From: CAKOSP01 sp044432745
GTDB lineage: Bacteria; Bacillota_I; Bacilli_A; RF39; UBA660
Length of the DNA stretch: 64,000 bases
Reading direction: 5' to 3'
Assembly: GCA_044432745.1 (NCBI GenBank)
Contig: JAWXUH010000005.1
Span: 32,807 to 96,806 of the forward strand
This document shows, in pieces, positions 8,431-16,262 of the stretch. Under the pieces are notes generated by a model. It was not told the DNA's origin and made no database searches. It worked only from the letters and a program-made list of their open reading frames with translations. The position numbers and the translations under genes are program-made. Every line of letters begins with the position of its first letter. The first letter of the stretch is position 1.

Positions 8431-10093
8431 AATTAGCGTATACTGATGTAATATTTAAATATTCTTCTAAACATAGTCCAGAGTTGTATACTTTTGTTGC
8501 TACATCTACTCCTAAATATCTTAAGTGCCATGGTTCATACATATATCCTGTTATATGTTCTTTTCCTTCGGGATATCTTACAATAAAACCATACTTATGT
8601 GCATTTTTTGCAAGCCAATCCCATTCATTAGTGTAATTTGCAACATCAATTCCAAGTCCTGATTGATGTTCTGAGTGACCAGGTCTTGCTGAATATGTAT
8701 CAGCTTCTTCTTGTCCATCTCTTTTTACGTAATTATTATATATACTATCTTGAAGTGTATAAGATCTATAACCTGATGTAATTACTAACGATAAATTTTC
8801 TTTACTTGCAGCTGTTTTCATAGTAGAAAATGCACTACTTAACGCTGATGATAAACCTGGTGCATATGTACTTGGTAAAGCATAGGTTTTGTTTACTATT
8901 AATATTCCATCTATATATTTTATTCCTGATACAGTTGGTGTTTGCACCACTTCTTTTACAGTTACATTAATTACTTTACTAATCTCTGTGCCACTTGTTG
9001 TACTTATTGTTACTTTAGCAGTTCCTATACCTACTGCTTTTATTTTATCATCTTCATATACAACAACTTTCTCATCGGATGATACTATTTTTATATCATT
9101 TTTATTTTCTGCATTACTCGGTACTAATTCATACGTCAATGATGATGTGTTACCTACGTATAGAGTAATATTACTACTTGATACATTTATTTCTTTTACG
9201 TAATTATTTATTATTATTTCTACATCTGTTTTTATATCATTTTTTTCATTTAAAATACTTAATGTTATATTACCTTCTTTAATTGGATTTAACATTTCTT
9301 CTTCTATTATAAAATATTCTTCGTCGTATTCTAATTTATATGTTTTATCTGTTGCATTTTCTGGTATAACAGATATATTTAATTTAACCTCTTCTCCTAC
9401 TTCGAAATTTGTAGTTTCTATTTCATATGACTCAGGAGCTATATATATTATTATGTATGATTTTGCTTCTTCGTTATAATTTATATCTATTGTGTTTTTA
9501 TTTATATTTACTGTTTCGTAATATTCTAGGTCATTATCTTTATTTATTAGATAAATATCTACTATATCTTTATTTTCTAAAAAATCGTATTTACTTATAT
9601 CAATACTTAAAGCATCAAAATCAAATTCATTTATATAAATATGTTTTATTTCATCTATCTGTTCATATTTAATTTCATTTTGTATTTTTAAAGAAACACT
9701 AAGATCTATTACTTTATTTATATTTTTGTTATTTAAAGTAACTGTGTAATTTTCATATATTATGTTTGCTTCTAGTTCATTTTCTTTTATATAATTAATT
9801 GTTTTACTTTTTAAGTATATTTTACTATATTTAGTTTCATATTCAAAAATATTATCTTTGCTGTTAACTGCTAATTTATATATTTTATAATCTGTATAAC
9901 TGTATATACCATAAATACTTAATATACATAACAAAGTTACTAATAGAATTATTACTGATATTTTTTTTAGATTCTTTTTTTTATTTTGATTATTTTTATC
10001 TTCTTTTTTTATAGAACTAACATTACTTTTTTTAACTTTTTTTTCTTCATTCTTTACTTTTTTTATAGACTTAGATTCTTTTTTACTACTCAT
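8429..10093 (-). CDS. VanY-type D,D-carboxypeptidase with Big-like domains
   Basis: A zinc M15B peptidase that should trim the terminal D-Ala of peptidoglycan stem peptides outside the cell. The 554-aa protein has a Lys/Ser/Asn-rich cytoplasmic tail of about 45 residues, one membrane segment (ISVIILLVTLLCILSIYGIY), an uncertain beta-rich region, and two Ig-like Big_2-type units. One of these is the ITLYVGNTSSLTYELVPSNA unit. The C-terminal catalytic domain has ITSGYRSY, HSEHQSGLGID (zinc His and Asp) and EPWHLRY (catalytic Glu, zinc His). ATG 10093 is chosen over GTG 10096 because of the GGAGT spacing. Confidence 0.88.
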   Translation of the reverse strand: MSSKKESKSIKKVKNEEKKVKKSNVSSIKKEDKNNQNKKKNLKKISVIILLVTLLCILSIYGIYSYTDYKIYKLAVNSKDNIFEYETKYSKIYLKSKTINYIKENELEANIIYENYTVTLNNKNINKVIDLSVSLKIQNEIKYEQIDEIKHIYINEFDFDALSIDISKYDFLENKDIVDIYLINKDNDLEYYETVNINKNTIDINYNEEAKSYIIIYIAPESYEIETTNFEVGEEVKLNISVIPENATDKTYKLEYDEEYFIIEEEMLNPIKEGNITLSILNEKNDIKTDVEIIINNYVKEINVSSSNITLYVGNTSSLTYELVPSNAENKNDIKIVSSDEKVVVYEDDKIKAVGIGTAKVTISTTSGTEISKVINVTVKEVVQTPTVSGIKYIDGILIVNKTYALPSTYAPGLSSALSSAFSTMKTAASKENLSLVITSGYRSYTLQDSIYNNYVKRDGQEEADTYSARPGHSEHQSGLGIDVANYTNEWDWLAKNAHKYGFIVRYPEGKEHITGYMYEPWHLRYLGVDVATKVYNSGLCLEEYLNITSVYAN

Positions 10094-10186
10094 CACACTT
10101 ACTCCTATATTTTTTATTATAACATAAATAATAATTTTCTTGTTTTAATTTTTTTATTTTCACATATTGTTTATTAGGTGGTAATA

Positions 10187-10879
10187 ATGATTTTTTTATT
10201 AAATTTAATTAAGGGTTTTTTCTTTTTTTCTGGTAGTTATTCTAATGAAATATTTCCAGAACCGCTTAGTGAAGATGAAGAAAAAAAATGTATCTTAGAG
10301 ATGAAAAATGGTAGTAAAGATGCGCGTAACAAATTAATTGAACACAATTTGAGACTAGTGGCCCACATTGTAAAAAAATTTGATTCTAAAAACGCAGACG
10401 TTGATGATTTAATTTCAATTGGTACAATCGGATTAATTAAAGGTATTGATACGTATAAATTTGATCAAGATGTAAAAATAACTACATATGCTGCTAGATG
10501 TATTCAAAATGAAATTTTAATGAATTTTAGATCTAATAAGAAAACGAATCTTAATATCTCTCTTGATGATTATGTTGGATTTGATAAAGATGGCAATGAA
10601 ATTAGATTAATTGACGTTTTAAAAGATGAATCTACAGATTTTATTGAACAGATAAACACAAAGGATAATATAAAAAGAATAGAAGATTATCTTTGTCTTC
10701 TTAATACTAGAGAAAAAGATATTATTATTAAAAGATATGGACTTTATAATACTAAAGCTCAAACTCAAAAGGATATTGCTAAAAACATGAAAATTTCTAG
10801 AAGTTATGTTTCTAGAATTGAAAAAAGAGCTCTTACTAAAATGCTCCGTTTATTTTATAAAAGTAAAAATGATATATAA
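10187..10879 (+). CDS. sigK: sporulation sigma factor SigK precursor
   Basis: Sigma-K directs late mother-cell transcription in spore formers. The 230-aa protein has region 2 (HNLRLVAHIVKKF, DLISIGTIGLIKGIDTY, TYAARCIQNEILM) and region 4 (LNTREKDIIIKRYGL, SRSYVSRIEKRAL). Both match the SigK/SigE branch closely. A hydrophobic N terminus (FLLNLIKGFFFF) before EPLSEDEE looks like the pro-sequence removed by SpoIVFB. There is no internal break, so no skin-type element. The GTG at 10178 lies inside the AGGTGG ribosome site, so I take ATG 10187. No sporulation operon adjoins it. Confidence 0.9.
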   Translation: MIFLLNLIKGFFFFSGSYSNEIFPEPLSEDEEKKCILEMKNGSKDARNKLIEHNLRLVAHIVKKFDSKNADVDDLISIGTIGLIKGIDTYKFDQDVKITTYAARCIQNEILMNFRSNKKTNLNISLDDYVGFDKDGNEIRLIDVLKDESTDFIEQINTKDNIKRIEDYLCLLNTREKDIIIKRYGLYNTKAQTQKDIAKNMKISRSYVSRIEKRALTKMLRLFYKSKNDI

Positions 10880-10884
10880 TTTTC

Positions 10885-10920
10885 AAATAAAAAAAATGTT
10901 AAATTGAATCAACATTTATT
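10885..10920. terminator. bidirectional terminator sigK / khpA
   Basis: AAATGTT (10894-10900), a 10-nt loop and AACATTT (10911-10917), with an A-tract on one side and T-rich sequence on the other. The khpA stop lies inside one arm. Confidence 0.7.
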
Positions 10921-11141
10921 TTTATTTTTGGAGTATGTTCTATATAACTTTTAACTCTTAGTAATGTTTTAATTGCTGATATAGTGTTTCCACTTCTACC
11001 TATTACTGCACTTTTATCATCTTTATCTACAATAATTTCAATCATTAAACAATCTTCAAGTTCAATAGTTGATACTTTTACTGACTCCGGATTTTTGCAT
11101 ATACTCTTAATAAGAAATTCAGCGTAATCTGCTAAATCCAT
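10899..11141 (-). CDS. khpA: KH-domain RNA-binding protein KhpA
   Basis: KhpA is a small single-KH RNA-binding protein which, in other Gram-positives, pairs with KhpB/EloR and affects cell elongation and sRNA stability. The 80-aa protein has the type II KH core with the GxxG loop in VIGRSGNTISAIKTLL. It follows rpsP by 3 bp, the standard rpsP-khpA arrangement, and its ribosome site overlaps the rpsP end. rimM and trmD, which often follow, are not here. Confidence 0.93.
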   Translation of the reverse strand: MDLADYAEFLIKSICKNPESVKVSTIELEDCLMIEIIVDKDDKSAVIGRSGNTISAIKTLLRVKSYIEHTPKIKINVDSI

Positions 11142-11144
11142 TTT

Positions 11145-11411
11145 TTATTTTACCTCTTTTAAAGATGCTTTAGTAATTCCTTCTTTTTTTAGAATAGAAT
11201 TAACTGTATCTGTTGGTTGAGCACCATTTTTTAACCATTTAATAGCTAATTCTTTATCAAGTGTTACTACTGCTGGTTGTTTGATTGGATCATAAGTTCC
11301 TACTGTTTCAATGAATCTACCGTCTCTTGGACTTTTTGCATCAGCAACTACGATTCTATAAAAAGGTCTTTTTTTAGATCCCATTTTTTTCAGTCTTAAT
11401 TTTACTGCCAT
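11145..11411 (-). CDS. rpsP: 30S ribosomal protein S16
   Basis: S16 assists assembly of the small ribosomal subunit. The 88-aa protein begins MAVKLRLKKMGSKKRPFYRI and continues with VVADAKSPRDGRFIE and GTYDP, all standard S16 sequence, with a normal length. It is first in rpsP-khpA, with an AAGGAAGGA ribosome site. A good promoter lies upstream, with its -35 inside a perfect inverted repeat. Confidence 0.97.
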   Translation of the reverse strand: MAVKLRLKKMGSKKRPFYRIVVADAKSPRDGRFIETVGTYDPIKQPAVVTLDKELAIKWLKNGAQPTDTVNSILKKEGITKASLKEVK

Positions 11412-11441
11412 AATATATTCCTTCCTTTCTTAAGTAAATAT

Positions 11442-11471
11442 ACTATATCATATAAATTATACAGGTGTCAA
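11442..11471 (-). promoter_or_regulatory. rpsP-khpA promoter
   Basis: TTGACA (11471-11466), an 18-bp spacer and TATAGT (11447-11442) on the minus strand. The -35 is embedded in one arm of the inverted repeat at 11463-11490. Confidence 0.7.
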
Positions 11472-11490
11472 CTAAAATATGTTGACACCT
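11463..11490. repeat. perfect 10-bp inverted repeat covering the rpsP -35
   Basis: AGGTGTCAAC (11463-11472), an 8-bp AT loop and GTTGACACCT (11481-11490). Neither strand has a T-run after it, so it is not an intrinsic terminator. Its position over the -35 suggests an operator. Confidence 0.8.
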
Positions 11491-11532
11491 ATTATTTAAA
11501 TGAAATTTAGTTTCGTTATTTTTATAAACATA

Positions 11533-13482
11533 TTACATTTGAACTACTTTTTTTTCATTTACATTTATAACAACATCGTAATTTGTTTTATCTTTTATAT
11601 CTTCTTCATTACTATTATTAAATCCTACTTTGTTTTTATTATTATTTTCTTTACTAAATACAATAAGAGCATTATTTAAATATATTTTTTCTTGTTTAGA
11701 ATCTATAATATATCCATCTTTTATTATTTCATTAAAGAAATTTTTTACTACAATAGAACATTTATCTATATTTTCTATATATATTAAAGCATATGAATTA
11801 TATTTAAGTTTTGAAAAAACATGTTCTTCATTATACCCTACATATCCAGGATTTGAACCTTTTAATTTAGTAATACTTTCATCATGTTTGTATTCTTCTC
11901 CTCTTATCTTAATATAGTTTATCGTAGGCAATATTTTTTTAATATTTATTACTATTTTATCTGCTTCTCCTAGTATTAAACATGATCTAATTTTTGTTAT
12001 ATCTTCTAACTTTGTTAAAATTAATTTTTCAATTTTACTTGATATATTTAAATCTAAAAAAGTTTCTTTTATTTTTTTTTCAATATTTTTTCTATTAATA
12101 TTTATTGGAATGTTTACTTTTGTTTCTAATACTTTTACTATATCCTTATACGAAATTTTATTGTTAGTCTTTTTGTTATTATTTGAGGTTTTTAATTTTA
12201 GAATTTCTTCTATATTAGAATATTTTAATGCCTTCTCATACTCCTTATTTACTACTGCTATATTTTTTTTATCTTTTATTATTTTAAGTTCATTTTCGTA
12301 ATCACTCACCTGATTTAAATTGTCATTTTTTATCTGTATATAGGATGAGACAGAGTCTAAAAAGTCTATCGATTTATCAGGATTTCTTTTATTTTTTATA
12401 AATTTATCTGACAAATTTACTATATCAATTACATTTTTATTTGTTATTTTAACTGAATGAAATTTTTCATATTCTTCTTTTATTTTTGTCAATATTTCTA
12501 TTGTTTCTTCAACAGACGGTTCCTTTATCATTATTGTTTCAAATCTTCTTTGCAATGCTTTATCTTTTGCTATATATTTATTATACTCTATTGTTGTTGT
12601 TGCTCCTATTACTTTTATATTTCCTCTTGCTAAACATGGTTTAAATATATCAGATGCTCCTATTGCACCTTCTGCTCCTCCCGCATTTATTATTGTATGA
12701 ATCTCATCTATAAATAGTATTATATCTTGATTTTCCTCACATGATGTTATTATGTTTGTTAATTTTTCTTCAAATTCGCCTCTGTATTTAGTTCCAGATA
12801 CTACTGAAGACATATCTATACTTATTATTTTAGAATTTCTTAATTTGGTAGGAACTTTTCCTTTTTTTATCATTCTAGCTAGTTCTTCAACTACTGCACT
12901 TTTTCCTACACCTGCTTCTCCTATTAATAGCGGATTACTTTTCTTCTTCCTTAATAAAGTTTCTATTATAAATTGGATTTCTTTTTCTCTTCCTATTACA
13001 TTTTCATTTATATCTACTTCTTCTGTTAAATTTTTTCCAAATATTATTTTTTCTTCACCTGTTGTTCCCTTTTGATTTATTGATTTATATAACAAATCTA
13101 GATCAACTTCCAGAGACAATAATATCCTTATTGCAACACCTTCATTTTCTTCTAATAAGGATTCTAATAAATATTTTGCATTTAGTGTATCATCAGATAT
13201 TTTTGCTTCTTCTATTGCAAAATTTATTACTCTTTTTAAAAGTGGTGTATATAAATTAAATTCTGTATTGTTTTTAGGAATACCCACTGTACTTATTAGT
13301 TTATTTTGAAAAATTTCATACGTTATATTCTGATTTTCAAACATTTTTTTTATTTCATTATCATTTTTTATCAATGATAATAATAAATGTTCACTTCCAA
13401 CAAAAGGATGAGCTAATTTTTCTCTCTCTTCTTCCATATCATTTAATATTTTAGTTACATATATATCATATTCTTTATTCAT
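11533..13482 (-). CDS. ClpC/ClpA-like ATPase with degenerate second ATPase domain
   Basis: A Clp/Hsp100 relative of 649 aa, shorter than the usual 810 or so. Residues 1-135 are the double Clp N-domain. D1 is intact: Walker A GEAGVGKS near 190, Walker B ILFIDEIHT, sensor IGATTTIEYNKYI and ALQRRFE. The middle domain is short. The second domain has lost its P-loop (LILGEADKIVINIK instead of a GPTGVGKT-type loop) and has a weakened Walker B (LIYIENIDKC). It keeps a pore loop (SNPGYVGYNEE), and the C-terminal small subdomain is missing. No LGF/IGF-type ClpP-binding loop was seen. ATG 13482 follows AGGTGG with good spacing. Confidence 0.85.
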   Translation of the reverse strand: MNKEYDIYVTKILNDMEEEREKLAHPFVGSEHLLLSLIKNDNEIKKMFENQNITYEIFQNKLISTVGIPKNNTEFNLYTPLLKRVINFAIEEAKISDDTLNAKYLLESLLEENEGVAIRILLSLEVDLDLLYKSINQKGTTGEEKIIFGKNLTEEVDINENVIGREKEIQFIIETLLRKKKSNPLLIGEAGVGKSAVVEELARMIKKGKVPTKLRNSKIISIDMSSVVSGTKYRGEFEEKLTNIITSCEENQDIILFIDEIHTIINAGGAEGAIGASDIFKPCLARGNIKVIGATTTIEYNKYIAKDKALQRRFETIMIKEPSVEETIEILTKIKEEYEKFHSVKITNKNVIDIVNLSDKFIKNKRNPDKSIDFLDSVSSYIQIKNDNLNQVSDYENELKIIKDKKNIAVVNKEYEKALKYSNIEEILKLKTSNNNKKTNNKISYKDIVKVLETKVNIPININRKNIEKKIKETFLDLNISSKIEKLILTKLEDITKIRSCLILGEADKIVINIKKILPTINYIKIRGEEYKHDESITKLKGSNPGYVGYNEEHVFSKLKYNSYALIYIENIDKCSIVVKNFFNEIIKDGYIIDSKQEKIYLNNALIVFSKENNNKNKVGFNNSNEEDIKDKTNYDVVINVNEKKVVQM

Positions 13483-13541
13483 TTTATCCACCTATCTATA
13501 TTCTATGATTGTTATGTATGTTTTTTTATTTTTTATACAAA

Positions 13542-13577
13542 AAAATACAAAAAAAAACTAAAATATTTTTTAGTTTC
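13542..13577 (-). terminator. terminator after the permease gene
   Basis: AAACTAAAA/TTTTAGTTT hairpin (13576-13555), followed on the minus strand by a long T-rich run. Confidence 0.7.
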
Positions 13578-13585
13578 TTTTTATA

Positions 13586-15424
13586 TTAAGCTACGTAAGT
13601 TATTATAGTTAATAATAATAATGTAACAATTAATATTCCAGCAAAATATACTGCTATGTACTTAACCCATTTTGTATATGGTACTTTTGTATAATACAAA
13701 CCAAATAATAGTGGACTTGTTGGTACAATTAATTGTATTAATGCTGCAATTGAAGTAAAACATAATCCAAATAAATTCAATACATCATTATAAGCTGTAC
13801 TAATGTATGAAGATAATAAATATCCTGTAAATGCTACATCAGCATGGAATAATCCTGTAAACATTGCAGCTAATGCAGATGTAAATGGATTGAAATCTTC
13901 TGTTAATTCAAATAAATAATATGCAACTGATGCCGTAAAATTAATTGAATATGCAACTGTAAATACTACTGTTATTAAAACTAATAATAATATTGGTTTT
14001 GCAAAGAAATTAAATGTATCACTCAAAGCGTCAACTATCTTATCCAGTTTAATTCTATATGCTAACATAGTTAATAATGTAAACATTGTTACAATAACAA
14101 CCCCGTCAAATACAGTAAACGTTCCAAATACACTCGCTGACATTGATGATCCAAGTAACAATTCAAATACTGCATATTCACCTAATGTTATTTCAAATAA
14201 TTTTTCATGTAAATTTTGAAATAATTCTATTTCGAAATTATCGAACCAATTAATATATCCTAAAGAAAGGAATATTGAAGCAAGAGTCATTATTACCATC
14301 AAAGGAACATAATTTACTTTTTCATTTTCTTCTTCTGTTAAGAAATTTTCTTCTACTAACTCTTCTTTGTTATCTTTTAATTTTAATCCAACATACATTA
14401 TAAATAATACTGCTACACAAATTTGAAGAACTATTCTATACATTAATACGTCACTTGCTACAATTCCAGTATAATAACTAAATCCTGAAATACCTTCTGT
14501 TCCATATGGTGAAGATATTGTTCCTGCTATTAAAGCACCAAACGTTACTGTAAATGCTGTAACTTTATCAATTTTTAATTTAACTAATATTGAAATAAAT
14601 AACGGTAAGAAGAACAATACTGCATATGTTTCATTAACTAAAGAAGTTAATAATATAACTATTAAAGCTATTGCAAATGCTAATTCTTTACCTTTTCCTT
14701 TTAAATTTTCAGTCATTTTTGATACCATAGTATGATAAGCACCAGTTAATTCCATAGTTTTATAGAACATACCAATTGCAAATATCATAATTATTTTATC
14801 AATTGTCATATAAACACCGTTATATAATAAATTTATTATATCATTTATAGTGATACCATTTCCTGGTGTTTCAACAAACTGTGTTGAACTTAATTGTCCA
14901 GCTGGAAATATCCAACTACCTAATATTGCTCCTGCTATTATTACTATTACTGATTTAATTAATGCATTTTTTTCACTTCTCATTGCATCAGCTATACCTG
15001 TAACTACTAAAGTCATAAAACCAATCAATTTTACTGGCATTACTAATTCACCTAATTTTATGTCAAGCATTTTAAAATCAGATAAATTGTTATTAAACAA
15101 AACACCTAACGCAATCATTATAATCGCTAATCCATATAAATAAAATTTTATTTTTTCAAAATCATATTTACTATTTGTTGTTGATTTTTCAACTTTGATC
15201 AAATCTACTTTAGGTTTTTGTTCCTCTCTTATTTTTTCTAAATCTTTTACTGATTTTTCTTGATTTTGATTCTTTTTAGTTTTTACTGCATCGTTAGTTT
15301 TCTTACTAGAACTATTCGTTGTTTTATTAACAGTTGTAGTTGAAGTCTTTTTTACAGTTGCTGTTGTTTTTCCAGCAGTCTTATTATTACTTTTTTTAGA
15401 ACCATTATTTTTTTTATTTTCCAT
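13586..15424 (-). CDS. polytopic permease, ion-transporter (YfcC/DcuC-like) type
   Basis: A 612-aa membrane protein. The first 85 or so residues are a Lys/Thr/Ser/Asn-rich low-complexity cytoplasmic tail, followed by about 12-13 transmembrane helices. Two regions recall DcuC/YfcC ion-transporter superfamily repeats: VNETYAVLFFLPLF with GTISSPYG in the first half, and QLIVPTSPLLFG...VPYTKWVKYI near the end. The substrate could be a carboxylate, amino acid or peptide; it cannot be decided from the sequence. A TAGGAGG ribosome site precedes the ATG. It is a single-gene unit with its own terminator. The long polar tail is unusual for the family. Confidence 0.6.
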   Translation of the reverse strand: MENKKNNGSKKSNNKTAGKTTATVKKTSTTTVNKTTNSSSKKTNDAVKTKKNQNQEKSVKDLEKIREEQKPKVDLIKVEKSTTNSKYDFEKIKFYLYGLAIIMIALGVLFNNNLSDFKMLDIKLGELVMPVKLIGFMTLVVTGIADAMRSEKNALIKSVIVIIAGAILGSWIFPAGQLSSTQFVETPGNGITINDIINLLYNGVYMTIDKIIMIFAIGMFYKTMELTGAYHTMVSKMTENLKGKGKELAFAIALIVILLTSLVNETYAVLFFLPLFISILVKLKIDKVTAFTVTFGALIAGTISSPYGTEGISGFSYYTGIVASDVLMYRIVLQICVAVLFIMYVGLKLKDNKEELVEENFLTEEENEKVNYVPLMVIMTLASIFLSLGYINWFDNFEIELFQNLHEKLFEITLGEYAVFELLLGSSMSASVFGTFTVFDGVVIVTMFTLLTMLAYRIKLDKIVDALSDTFNFFAKPILLLVLITVVFTVAYSINFTASVAYYLFELTEDFNPFTSALAAMFTGLFHADVAFTGYLLSSYISTAYNDVLNLFGLCFTSIAALIQLIVPTSPLLFGLYYTKVPYTKWVKYIAVYFAGILIVTLLLLTIITYVA

Positions 15425-15468
15425 TTTTTACTTCCTCCTAATTGTGATTATAACAAAAATTCATAATA

Positions 15469-15494
15469 AAAAAAAGTGCTATTACACTTTTTTT
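15469..15494 (-). terminator. terminator after the sortase-substrate gene
   Basis: AAAAAAAGTG-N6-CACTTTTTTT symmetrical hairpin with A- and T-runs. It works on the minus strand after the gene ending at 15522. Confidence 0.7.
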
Positions 15495-15521
15495 ACACTT
15501 TTTACAAACTAATAATATTCA

Positions 15522-16088
15522 TTAAATATTATAAATTTTGTTTTTTCTACCTATTACTAAGTATAAACCTACTGTTACAACACCAGCTGTTCCAATTGCT
15601 ATTACCGGAATATTAATTCCTGTATCAGGATTAGTTGTTGTTGTTTGAGTAATGATAATATCTTTAGAACCTAATGATGTATCAAATTTAATTGTACAAT
15701 CATCTTCTATTTCAGCTGAATCATACACAAACGTAAATGTACCTAACTCTAAATTATTGTCTGCATCAATAACATAATCTTCCATTCCATCATAAGTTAA
15801 AGTAAATTTATCTCCTGATTGTGATACTGAAAACACTGACGAAATATCTGAATCAGTAAATTCAATTCCAGTTGGATATACAACACCCACTGTAATTGGT
15901 GTACTTTCATTTATTGTAATGTCATCTCCAGATCCAACTTTGATTGTTAATGTAATATCTTTTGTTACTACTGTTCCATCATTTGATACTTTTTGTGTAT
16001 AAACCAAATCTGGACTTGCTGCTGCTTGAACAAACATTGGAACCATCATAAATACTGCCATTAATCCTATTAATAATTTCTTTTTCAT
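15522..16088 (-). CDS. sortase-anchored surface protein (NPDTG motif)
   Basis: A 188-aa secreted wall protein. It has a signal peptide (KKKLLIGLMAVFMMVPMFVQA), a beta-rich body of about 120 residues, a Thr-rich stretch and the sorting signal NPDTG. This is followed by a hydrophobic segment and a positively charged tail (GRKNK). NPxT-type motifs are typical of class B sortase substrates, and a class B sortase gene is divergent next door. I use ATG 16088, which follows AAAGGAGG, instead of the upstream ATG at 16130. The body's ligand is unknown. Confidence 0.85.
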   Translation of the reverse strand: MKKKLLIGLMAVFMMVPMFVQAAASPDLVYTQKVSNDGTVVTKDITLTIKVGSGDDITINESTPITVGVVYPTGIEFTDSDISSVFSVSQSGDKFTLTYDGMEDYVIDADNNLELGTFTFVYDSAEIEDDCTIKFDTSLGSKDIIITQTTTTNPDTGINIPVIAIGTAGVVTVGLYLVIGRKNKIYNI

Positions 16089-16120
16089 AATAATCTCTCT
16101 CCTCCTTTTATTATACCCAT

Positions 16121-16152
16121 ATTGTAACATAAAAATCCAAAAATTGTAACAT
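16121..16152. repeat. direct repeat ATTGTAACAT x2, 22 bp apart
   Basis: Identical 10-mers at 16121-16130 and 16143-16152, two helical turns apart, in the divergent region between the sortase substrate and sortase. A partial inverted copy (TTTACAATTTT) lies near 16168. They overlap the likely substrate promoter (TTACAA, 17 bp, TACAAT on the minus strand). Regulator site is an inference. Confidence 0.5.
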
Positions 16153-16198
16153 TTTTTTTCTTTTTTTTACAATTTTCAACCTTTTATGTATTTTTCTG

Positions 16199-16226
16199 TT
16201 GTTTTTTACTTATATTATGATAAAAT
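16199..16226 (+). promoter_or_regulatory. probable sortase promoter
   Basis: TTGTTT (16199-16204), a 16-bp spacer and TAAAAT (16221-16226). The hexamers are moderately good. Confidence 0.4.
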
Positions 16227-16262
16227 AAATATATAAGTGTAATATAGAAATGGGTAAAAGAT

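Noticed and set aside
11463..11490. Inverted repeat at 11463-11490 as a transcription terminator
   Set aside because: No T-run follows on either strand and it overlaps a good promoter.
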